From contig CM046852.1 in NCBI GenBank assembly GCA_025618425.1, positions 5,148,135-5,212,134 of the forward strand: DNA of 64,000 nt, written 5' to 3'. Both the position numbers and the translations under genes were made by a program. The DNA is from Heliocidaris tuberculata. Its lineage: Eukaryota; Echinodermata; Echinoidea; Camarodonta; Echinometridae. Under the pieces are notes generated by a model. The model searched no databases. It was not told the DNA's origin and was given only the letters and a program-made list of their open reading frames with translations. This document shows, one piece after another, positions 37,192-49,400 of this stretch; the stretch's first letter is position 1, and each line of letters starts with the position of its first letter.

Positions 37192-38564
37192 ACATGATAT
37201 ATATATATATATATATATATATACTAATGTGCTTTATTTTCAGCTGGGGGTATTGAGAACATCCTTATCCATACGTTTTGTTTCATTTAGGAAGTACTAA
37301 AATCCGAATCAATTATTCTTCCGGCTATTGAGACAGGACTAATAAAAGATAATGCAGTTAAAGCCGATGAAAACTTAGACGTTACCAACATGCTTCTACT
37401 AAGATCTGGTGACGTCGAATTAAATCCCGGTCCAAGTAACAGGTGAGTGACGAAAAAATTGATTTGATAGGAAACAGTCGTATACTGTGTATTAGAATAA
37501 TATAACCACTCTTTAAAGAAATCTAGATGCCTTGTTTTGGGGGAATCAATAAAATTTCAAAAAATCTGTGGATGCAGCATGTTTTGGAAACAAACTCTAG
37601 ATCCCCCATATAATACGCGCAGTTAACGCTGTACTGCAAACCAAGTTCTAGTGTGTGGGAAATTGAAGGTCTTTATCCGAGCGCGTCATGCTGCTTTCTG
37701 ATTGGTCAGTTTCCGGAGGTGACCATTGATTTATGGATGTAGCATGGTTTGAAACCAAACTGAAATGGATGTAGCATAATTTGGAACCAATCTCAATTTT
37801 TGAGCCTACTGACAATCTACCCGTTTTCGTAGCTAATTCCCTTTCTTCCTCTGTAAAATCCGTAATAATTTTTTGTATCTTGACACTGGAAGGTTAATGA
37901 CCTTCTGCCCTTGATTTAAAATTTGTATATTTTACCCAAATTATGATGGTATTCACACACTCGATTCAATTTTAGTTGCCTGATAATCCTAAAAATATAT
38001 CTCGCCACTTCATATCTCTTAATTCAACTAAATCAAAATGTATAATAGTAAATTGCCATAACTCTTTGACCTTCACACAATTGGAAAAATTGGTGTAAGT
38101 AGGTTTCTTTGTCCTTTTTGCAGAATGAAAAGATATTGTCCTCAACAAAACCATACTTCATTAGCTGTACTTTTGTGTATATGACTCCGTGTAAATGCAT
38201 GAACTAAAATTCTCTCTGTATTCTGATTATTGTTGTGCATCTTGCTTTTACGAAAAGATCACTTATTTCTTTATCCGTTAAGTCAAATTTGCTACTACAA
38301 TCCTTTACTAGCAAGTTATATAATTCACGGAAACACACACACACACACACACACACATAGTGTGAGTGTGTGTATTACTATTAATAATTATTATCAACAA
38401 TATAATAAACCGATGCAGTACTAAGTCTTAATAACTGACAACCTTCTAAGGCCTTTTCAATGGGAATTAACATACATTTACACACGCACCACCCACACAC
38501 ACACCACGACACATTTTGAAGAAGAAAAAATACTTATACATGTATACTTATATACCCATGTATA

Positions 38565-38613
<49 letters not shown>

Positions 38614-38780
38614 AAGGATGACTCGAATGCATTGAATGCCAATTCCAAGTATATTTATTCTCCAAATTTTCGGGGGTCCTCCCCCTTCGTCAGGGAAAAC
38701 GTAAAGTAAAATATGTATATATATATGTATATATATATATACATATATATGTATGTAAAATATGTATATATATACGTAAA

Positions 38781-38835
<55 letters not shown>

Positions 38836-40373
38836 CATGGGTATATAAGTATACATAGAAGTTGGTTGTTTTTCTTTCCTTTTTTTTTCTAAATGTGTCG
38901 TGGTGTGTGTGTGGGTGGTGCTTGTGTAAATGTATGTCTATTCCCATTGAAAAAGCCTTAGAAGGTTGTCAGTTATTAAGAATTAGTACTGCATCGGTTT
39001 ATTATATTGTTGATAATAATTATTAATAGTACATTACAATCATATTGCAATATTTAGGCCTGAGGACCTTACAGAAGCGGATCTCTTTAAGCTTGCCGAT
39101 CATCTGTACCCCGAAGATTTCAGAAAGGTTGGGCTAGCTTTGGGATTTTCTATGGCTTCACTTCGCCGGATTAAAAGACAGTACAGCGATAACATTCTGG
39201 AAGCTACACACCAAATGCTTTGTGACTGGAGGAGAAAAACACATGGAGATGGAGCAAAGGATGTGTTGGTCAACAAGTTAGAAGAGGTTGGGCTAATGGA
39301 GGTTGCAGAGATTCTAAGCAAAGGTATGTTCTATTGTTTGAAAGTAATAAATGTACACATATGGGGCAGAAAATTGAAAAAAAGTTCCCCTGGCACAATG
39401 TTCAATGAAGTACCCTGCTATCATAATCTGCTTTTTAAAAAATACCATTATGTTGATGATGGACCCGCTGCGCTGCTCTAACTGTATTTCGGGCGTATCG
39501 TGATAGATTATTGAGCCGCTAGCCTTGATCCAGGGCTGCGACATGTTGTCTCAGACATTTACATATTGATTGTTTGCATGTAGATCAAGACTAGATCTAC
39601 AAACGATGGATTATGCTGCCTGTATTCCCCACAATACAAACCTTTGTGTGTTAAATTACGTGATTTTGAATGTAAAAATAACTTCTGGAAAAGTGAACAT
39701 TTTGTCATTTGTCATCAGTTCTAGTTCCCTACTGGAACGTTAGGCCTACATTTTTCAGTGGAGTTTGAAAGTTTTGTGTTGTCAACAAAGGTTTTTTTTT
39801 TATTTTTTTATTTTTATTTTTTTACTGTGGTCTATGGACACAGCTGCTGGTATATACTAACTAACCAGTGATAGAAATTAACAGTCCAGTTAGAGTCTAT
39901 CTAGACCTATTTTTATTTAGATCTAGACTTAGGCTAGATCCCAGAATATTGTGGAGTCTACATTCAACCGTTAGATTTCTTGTAATTTCATCAAACGACA
40001 AGGACCCATATATAATTCTTATAAAACAAATAAAAACCGGCTCTTGTTTGATAATTGTTTAAAATTGAGATATTTGATAACTTCAGATTGTCTTAAGCCA
40101 TTCCGCTACACGACAATTCTAATGTTTATCGCATGCACTTAACACTAAAACTGATGCGTGTCACGTGACCGCAGAGTTGTTGACTCGAGTCATGCGACTT
40201 GGACTCGGGTCGCCACTCGAGTCACTATTTTGCTTACTTAATTGCGACTTGACCTGCTACATGCCCGAATGGCTTGCGACTTGACTTGGACTTGCAACAA
40301 AATACTTGTGACTTGACTTGAAATTTTTCAAGTCACGTACCGTTAACATTTTGATACGTGCAAAACGGGGCCG

Positions 40374-40420
<47 letters not shown>

Positions 40421-43400
40421 GCCACGTTATCGCGTTATCATCGTGCGCAGACCTATCATTCTACTGTACACATACTGCGAGTAGGTGGTGCAGACCATAA
40501 CTCTATGGTACAGTCTAAACCCGCCTCGAGCTTCGTCATGGTCGTGTTGTGCATGTGAGGTACTGCAGTTCCATAGAATTCCTGATTTAACTCTATGTAC
40601 TGTTCTCGCACGCGCGCCACTAATTTCATGACAATGCCTAGGGTGGCCCTATTTGGCCCCTGATGGGGATGACAATTTGGGGGGGGGGGGGCGGGGGCTA
40701 TGCAGATAATTCACATTTACATCTTCTTTAAGGTATACAATTGGATTTAGACCAAACTTGGTAGGAATGATCCCTAGGGAAGTAGATTAGGGTTATTATC
40801 AAATAATAAAGATTGTTCATTACAGTTCAGAGGGTGGTCCCATTGGGTTCCAGAGGGGATGGCACGTGGGGGCGGGGGCAGAGAAGGGAGGCAAGGGGAA
40901 AAATCACATTGTCATCTTTATAAAAACTGATGTTCAGATTTCAATTTTACTCGGCAGAATCATCTGTATGTCAAGAAAATGCACAGTTTTTTCAAATGGT
41001 TCATGTAGCCTCACTGGTGCCTACAAAGCTCCAAGGGCCAAAACTATGTGCAGTTGATGATTTACTCTCTGCATTTCTACAGGCACCACAGGTTGCGTGA
41101 CTTCAGGGGAGCGTCAGACCCCCCCCCCCCCCTCTTGTTAGATTTCCCCTGTCCTACCGGAATTGTTTTTTAATGTTTTTACAACTTGCCATAGACTGCT
41201 CGTTTTTAGGATACTCGAAAAATGACAAAGAAACACTAAAGAGTTTGTAGCTGATGATATTCCATATCCATTTATTAAATCTGCAAATTATTTAATCAAA
41301 AAAGAAAAAGACAAAAAAGTGTATCTGTAAGCTCATAATAATAGCTTTAAGGTACAATAAAAATGTTCATGGTATTTTAAACAGGGTAAAGGATTTACTC
41401 ATTCGGTCATAAATTTGACCGAAGTGCATTTCTAACTTCAGTAAATTTTACAGAACATTTTTGCATTATTTATTTATTTATTAAAACATATTTATACATG
41501 ATAACGAGCAGATACAAAAACCGTTTTTAAGGTCCTGTACAATAACAATAATTATAAAATTACAAAGATTTGAAAATCCAGTTAAAAATGATAATATTAT
41601 ATTGCTTTGCCCAGCAAAGTTAACTTATTGTTAAAAGCAATACTAATAACCTAATTTGTAAAAAAAAAAAAAAAAATGCAAAAATCTGTCTTCTTGTGTA
41701 TCAGTACTATGTTTCATCTTTACCAAATCGCATTAAAACAGTGTTTCTCATTTGAGCTATTATGAATACTTGACTGATATACTGTGCTGTGGTAGTTGAA
41801 TAAAAATAGGTGTACATTGCACCAAACAAACACATACACATTGTACACTGTAAACTTGTACAGTATATTGCGAATGGAATAAAACAATTTTTGATACAAT
41901 TTCATACATGTGCCTTTTAGCATGTTTAGGCTGTGATAACTTGTAACGTGGCAAAATTTTGTTCACAATACTAATAAATGATTACTGAAAACTAAGAAGA
42001 TTCAAGTTATTCAAACATGAATATGACCAGTGACCACCAGTATCAAGATTCATGTAGTTCAGCTCCATATGCATGCTAACCAGACATTGTGTGGTAATGA
42101 TAACTTAAATTGTGACTTGACTTGACCTGTGATGACTTGTGACTTGAATTGACAGGAGTTGAAATGCCTTGCGACTTGACTTGCCCTATGGCCGAAATAC
42201 TTGTGACTTGACTTGGACTTGCAACAAATGACTTGCGACTTGACTTGCCCTATGGCCGAAATACTTGTGACTTGACTTGGACTTGCAACAAATGACTTGC
42301 GACTTGACTTGGACTTGCAAAAAAATGACTTGCATACATCTCTGCGTGACCGGCTCTCAGCCAATCATAATCGGACCATTTAAACATGTTAAATGCGAAA
42401 AGCAAAGTTGCACTTACAATATTTAAACAAAGAAATTAATATGGAGTGGGGAAGCGAAGGCCATCTACCCCCTTTATAAATAGGGGAGGCCAAAAGGGTC
42501 GCGTTACCCGGCCAGTGATGGAGCCCTACTCCCCAACTATGCTGGTGAAGGGTGGAGGGAGAGTGAGTGGAGATGATTGTCTTGGGGGGGGGGGGGGGGG
42601 TATTTTCCAGCGATAATGATCCTTGGAAATACATCAAGAAATGATTACTTAATATAGTCCATTTTACATAGGGTTTGTGTACTCGAAACTGCACCATACT
42701 ATATACGTGTCGTAACAAGTTCTCAAATTACGGATTTATAATTGTATTATTATTCTGCCACTTTTTGGTAATCTATGTATATTTATATTTTTTTCTGGTC
42801 AATATATTTACATGTTTAAAAAATTACGTTTGTCATTATTTCGAGGGATCTACATTCTACAAGCTCTGCTTTTCAGTGGATCCCTCCATTTCCACAGGTT
42901 TAACTTTAAAAAAAAATACTATTATACTGGATGTCTATGTATACTTTCTATTTTATAACTTTAAACCATGTAAAATGTATTTTGTTATTGAATATAGAAT
43001 TGTATATTTGATTTCTCGTTAAAATAACTGTTCTGTTGGAAATGAAACTAAAACTGAAACTGAAACTGAAAAAAAATCAATGGTGTAGTTCGTTTCAAAC
43101 TTGTCCGTTAATCATTTCAATAGGTGAGAATGATGAACCAATCCCTCCAGCAACGACAGAAGAAAATATACATCCGCTCACAGAGGAGATGCTACAACAG
43201 GTTGTCAAAGATATCAAACGTCACTATATCATTGAGCTGTGTCAGATACAAGCCGATCCTTTGAACAACGAGACTTTGCTTGAATTCGGTCGAATCTTCA
43301 CAAATCTGACTTTGCTTGAAGAAGATCGAAACACAACGAGTAGAAAACCATTACCCTACAGCGACCTTCTAAATACAAAGGTTAATGGAGTCTACCCGAA

Positions 43401-46400
43401 GCGCTTACTGGTAGAGGGTGAAGGGGGTTCTGGAAAGACCACTCTTTGCGCCAAGATCGCCTGGGATTGGGCTAACGGACATGGTTTCAAACAGTTCAGA
43501 CTTGTTCTTGTCATCCTCCTCCGCAAAGCCAAGGACCAGACCATTGGGGAAATCGTGAAGACCTATCTCTCTGACGACAATCCTGCCACAGCAAAGCAGC
43601 TGGATAACTACATCCTCTCACATCAGAATGACGTCTTTCTGGCCATGGATGGGTTGGACGAGTTAGCTGTAGATCTTACAAGTCTACAGCAAATTGTCCA
43701 GATCACTCACAACCGGCTCTTCATGTCAGGCACAGTCCTAATCACATCAAGAACATGGAGATCAGATGCCATTAGGAATAACATTGCTCTACGAAAGGCC
43801 TTTGCTTTTATAGCTGTAGAAGGTTTCTCTGCCGAGAACCTTGCTTCCTACATCACAAAGTTCTTTCATCCGGACACGGCTTCCTCTGTAGATCTGAATC
43901 GGTTCATTATTGATAACGACGTGATCAGAGAGAATATGGCACCTTTCCCCATATACACAGCCATGTTGTGTATCATGTGGAAAGAGTATGATGGCGAAAG
44001 ACGAATGGCAATGTGTAAGCTGCAAACATTTTCGCAGCTGTTCGATGAAATGGTTAACTTTCTGGTTGACCATTACCTCTCAAAGCATATGGATTCATCT
44101 GCTGATGCTACAACGGATGAGAGTCGTTTGCAGATTCTTGATCATCTCACACGGATTGGTGAGATTGCCTTCCAAAGTTTGTTAAAAAGAAAGATGGTGA
44201 TCCCAGAAGAAGAATTTCAGACACTTTCAGAGTCAATGGAGATTGGTTGTAAAGTCGGAGTGTTGACCAGAGAGAAACGTACTCCTCCAAGAAGGGGAAG
44301 GAAGACGAACCCCTTACGAGCAGTCTCCACAGTGCAGTTTCCTCACAAACTGTTTCAGGAGTATGTGTCAGGGATGTATCTTGCTTTCCTGTACAGCTCA
44401 AACCGTAGTGAATATGATAGTTTGGCGGCAGAGATCGTACGCAGTGCACGGGAATACGGGTCTCTGCTGTACTTCACCGCTGCCCAACATAAGACCGTTG
44501 GCATGGATATCGTATTGCGTCTCATTGACATAGAGGACAGCGCGAATGAAAACTTCCTCGTGGATGTGGCTTACGAGAGCCAAGACGAAACAGTCGCGAA
44601 AGCAGTGACAGATTATCTCTGTCGAGGAAGGTGGGTTTTTCTGTTGTTGTTGTTGTTTTTTTTAAATCATATTACGTCGTGTGGTTCGTGTAGCTAGGTG
44701 GGTTCGCAATAACTTTGTCTGAGGTTCGGGATGTAATGGTGAGTAATTCAAAATGTAAAATGTGCCTCATGTTCATGCTCTGCTGGATGCAACATGTACA
44801 GCTGTGCTCAAAATTATTCATACCCCATGGGAAATTGCAGATTTTTAAAAAATTAAATGAAGGGGGATTTGAGTTACTTGCATATCAATTGAATACATTT
44901 AACTATCTACTAATGATGCTTTTTCCGATTTCACCTCATTTGAATAACAATAAAAAAATGACTTATCCACATTTTGTGATGTTTAAATTTAGTCATACCC
45001 TTGGTGATTTATTGACTTTGTCGATCAATATTTATTTATTATTCATTTATTCGATCATATTTAATCAGGATGGCAAGATCAGTTAAAAAACTGTTTTACA
45101 TCATGGTCCTGAGATTAAAAAACATGAATATAAAAGAAAATTACCCCCAAAAAAGAGAATGATAATAACAGTATAATGAAAATAACGATTAAAAGAATCA
45201 AGTTATTATATAAATGTATAGAAAAATATCGCATTAAAAATTCAAAAATATTCCTACATAAAACTCAGAATGTAAAAGATGTGGCAAAAGATAATACATT
45301 TAAAACAAATGACGTAAACTGATTTAAGAATTTACACGCATAAGTATTATCATTACGAAATAATGAAACAAACAAAAAACTCAAACAAGACCCAACCAAT
45401 AAGCTAAAAGTATGTACGGGAATGAGCAGTTATGTAAAGCATGAAATAATAACAACTTACATAAGAAAATACATCAGTAATAAAGGCACTGAATGAAAAA
45501 TTGAATTAACAGATAAAAAACAACAATAACTGAACGACTATGAACCATTTGGATATAATAATTATGTAATAAAAGAGATAATAGCAACTAAAAGGTAGGA
45601 TAATTCTTGGTGAAATGTGGAACGTGAAGACTTTTATGGAAACTTAAAAGTTTGTTTGCTTATATAAACGTTTGAACGACTGAAGAGATTGAGGATTTTG
45701 GAGAGATGTTGGCAGGGAATTCCATAATTTCAAAGCAGCATATTTATATCATTGCTTGAAACTTTAAATGTTAGGTTTAGGTAAAAATGCATTTAATGAA
45801 TTAGCATTTCTTGTGTTGAGTCCGTGCCTATCAAAGTACATTTAAATTTCATTGTATAACCTTGAAGGAGCAAGACCATAAACGTATTGATATGCCAAAA
45901 TACTTTAAAAAATAATTGCGTATCATTTCAAACGGTTGCCAATGTTAATTCTCTTAACAAATCTGTGCTGCTTACGGAGTAGTCAAGCTGTTTAGTCACG
46001 ATACGAGCAGCTCGTGTTTATAATTTCAGAATAAGCTGTTTTTATCAGAATAGTTGCCCCAAACAGAAAAAGCATAGTCTATACAGGGCTGTATTGTTGT
46101 CTTGTACAGAGTATTAGAGTTGCTTATTCAGTATTGAATCCAGTCTTTTGTGATTAAAGTTTGTATCACTTTATGTACACTGTCACAGTACTTTTGTGGG
46201 TTTCTACTGGGATATCAGACCATTACTTACCTGCAATGGCCTTATTTCCTTGAGGATGTTGTCTAGACATGCAATCACCTGGTCTTCAGGGGACTCCTTG
46301 GATGTATAGCAGATGCTATGTGTACAAGGGGTGTAGTTACTGACTTAGCGATCGCAGGACTGTGATATTGATATTTTCTTTCAGTTTTTTGTTTTGTTAA

Positions 46401-49400
46401 TAATAAAATTTTCAAGGGTATGAATAATTTTGAGCACAACTCTATAGGTAATGTGTGCAGACTGGGGGTGCATATAATTTTATCATGTCGGAATGTGATA
46501 ATGTGTCACAGGTGCTAGATAGATTATGGGTGGTGATGAGTATACCTTTGTGCTCATGTCAGAGTCCTAACTTTCATAACGATAGTAGTAGTAATAATAA
46601 TGATAGTAATAATGATGGTGATTATAATGATAGTAGTAGTAATAATAATGATGATAATAATGATAATAGTAATAATCCCAATAATACTGGTAGTGATAAT
46701 GAAAATGATAATGCACCATTACCCTGGCCCCACTGCCTTAAGCCGCTGAAAGCATTTAAGGAATAAATTCCTATCAGGTACCCATTGGGTGGCAAATGTG
46801 ATTAATGCTAAGTACGGCGGGACTCGAACCGCAAACAAATGTGATCAACAGTCTTGTGGGGTATCCACTAGACTTCCACAGTCCTGTCAGTACGTCGGGG
46901 TCTAGTTAGTCTGTTAAAACTTGATTATCTGTTAATATCTCGTATTATTACAATCCCATGATCAGGAACAGGAGGCATCTGTGGATCTCTCGTAGTATGG
47001 AGGCTCACACAGTTTCAGGACATCTTTTTGTCATGGATCATCGTAAAGTGGTAAGAATAAGTAGTTGAATTGTCAACTGGCAATATTATATATTCTCACA
47101 AATTGGTTCATTTTATTACATAATATAGGTGGCAAATGTGTAGATCACCCCTTACTAAAAACAGATGACGTGTCTACGCTAGGTACTGCATTATCTATTT
47201 CAGATTTACTTATATCTCGACCTTACTTTAGTAGGCCTGTTATCATTTGTGTGATCTTCAAGAAATGCAAATTATACATGGAAAAAAACGTATTCAGTTG
47301 TTTATACTTAAAATATTGAAAGGTGGTCTCCAATTTGAATAAGAATACTCGTTCCTGTTAGAAAGTTTCACCACGTAGCCCACTTTCATTATACAGCATA
47401 CAAGAAAGGAAGAGAGGGAACTTAGAAAGAGTGAAACAAAGGTATTGAACAAGAAAGAGGGAGAAAGCTAGAGAGAGTGGGCAGATGCAAGACTTTTAGA
47501 CCTATACAGCGCCCCCCCCCCCCGAAAAAAAAAACCCCAAAACGAATGGACTAGCATAATTCACATAATGTGGGGTCAGGCCTCACTGGTACCAGCATAA
47601 GGAGAATTATTTAGGATGAAAAATGATACCAAGACTGATAAATTTGGTTGAGGGGTGTTTGTTTTGGGGAGCATTTTGTGACGCAAGGTAGGAGTTCCAA
47701 TTTGTCTAGTAGTAATTCGTCTTGCCTGGTCATAGTAATCGGTACTTTATCAATGTGCATAGTGCACTCTAACAAATCTAATAACAAACATTTAGGGGTG
47801 GGGGAGAGGGGCAGAATTATGGTTTTCAAACACGTTTAGCTCCAGCTTTTTTTTTTTTTTTTTTTGCGGTTATTAAATCTAAACATGTTTGAGATCACCG
47901 TTATGAAACGCAGTAAACATGGTTTTGCCAGAATCATGGTTGCTGGAAATCATGAATCAACGGAGATCTCATACCTAAGTTTTATTTGATTTCGTCTGTG
48001 TCAAACATGTTTAAATGACCCCACTATTTGCTTCTGGTTCCGGTGCAAAAACCGCGCTTCCTTCTAAAATATCATCATGGGGGGAAACAAAAACAAAAAA
48101 CAAACACAAAAAAACAAAAAAATGCAATGGGAATGATAGAAGAAAAGAAAAGAAAAAGTATGATAAAATAAGAAAAATAAAGAAAAACATAAGGAAATGT
48201 AGAAAGATAAAAGAAGGAATAACAAAAACACGAATATGGAAAGATAAAAGCAAAAAATTACATGAGAAAAGATAAAAAGGGAAGACGAAAGGATAGAAAA
48301 TGAAAAAATACATATGAAATGACAGAAGAAAACATGAAAGAAGGAGAAAAGTAAAAATAACAAGGAAAGATGGAAGAAGAAAAAAGAATAATTTGTTTCG
48401 AATGTATGTTTGAGTTTAATCTGGCGTTTTTAACAGCTTGCCTAAAGCTCGGGCATAATATCATTTCTGAAACTAAAGATACGTTAATATTCTTCAAGGA
48501 GCCTACCATGTGGGTGTCTTCAACAGCGTTTCACAAAAATGCGTCTAGAATGAAAAAAAAAAAATTAATTAAAACTCAAGCAATTTTGGCAAATTTTGTT
48601 TCATTTTTTCTTATAAAAAGATTCCCCATCTACTGGTATTGGTGAAATTTGCCCCGTATTTAGTTATTGGAAATATACTAGACCGTTTTGTTGTTGTTGT
48701 CGTTCTGTATGTTTGTTTGTTTGTTTGTTTGTTTGTTTTTAGGGGGAAGGGGAGGGGGGCAATCTGTATAGTTAAGGTGTCACAGTGATATTGTTCAAAA
48801 TGATTTTGCTTAGTATATTTCTCACTCTGTCCAGGGGAGCGTTTCATGAAAGGATTTGTCGGATATTTTTTCCGACAAGTGTTATAAGCTACTGAAATCC
48901 TTGCATCTGATTGGCTGAGAGCAAATTTGTCAGTAAAAATCACTGACAAAACGCTTGATGAAATGCTCCCCTGATCATTATCCATGTACATTGTAGGAGG
49001 ACCTGTCGATTGAGAAGCCGTGTGGACGGACCGTTTCACAAGACTTGGCTGAATTCATGTGCACATCACAGTTGTTGAGATCTGTCAATATAGACACAAC
49101 CATGCATGATGCTTTTTACCTAGCGCTTGCTAGTGTAACAGGGTATTCCAAGGTAAGTGTATTCATAAGTCTATAAACAATAAGCCAGCTTGTAATTAGG
49201 ATTGGGGGGGGGGGGGGGGGTTGTGTACAGAGCTATCCATACAGAGAGTCCTGACACTGGAGGTCGCTTCTGATTGGTCAGTCATTTAATGGAGCTTCAA
49301 AAAGTTCCCTCTCATAGAGAATGTACGTGAAAGGGAAGTATTAGGAGCTCCATGATCCGCCATGTTTTAAACGAAGACCGCATACGCGTAGGCTTATTAT

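Larger units (their letters stand above)
39324..43123. other. Intron between the Death and NACHT exons
   Basis: It contains a poly(A) of about 34 bases at 40379-40412, the GACTTG-rich blocks, and poly(G)/poly(C) tracts. Its last 75 bases hold (TGAAAC)n plus A-rich sequence that looks like a retrotransposon tail. No further exon is needed: the phases on both sides match. Confidence 0.7.

Noticed and set aside
34487..37442. Old viral insertion as the source of the 2A motif
   Set aside because: No polymerase, capsid or other viral coding sequence lies nearby, and the exon is spliced to host-type domains. Retroelement or host origin is simpler.
43036..43123. Start of the NACHT protein at the repeat-rich [10 protein letters not shown] frame
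   Set aside because: The initiation codon would be TTG, the codons come from (TGAAAC)n sequence, and a phase-matched acceptor lies at 43123.
44631..44697. Extension of the NACHT frame to a stop at 44697
   Set aside because: The sequence after the donor is T-rich and not family-like; the linker and LRR exons follow in phase.
46795..46905. Functional tRNA gene
   Set aside because: The B box is good but the D arm and acceptor stem do not pair; SINE body and tail follow.
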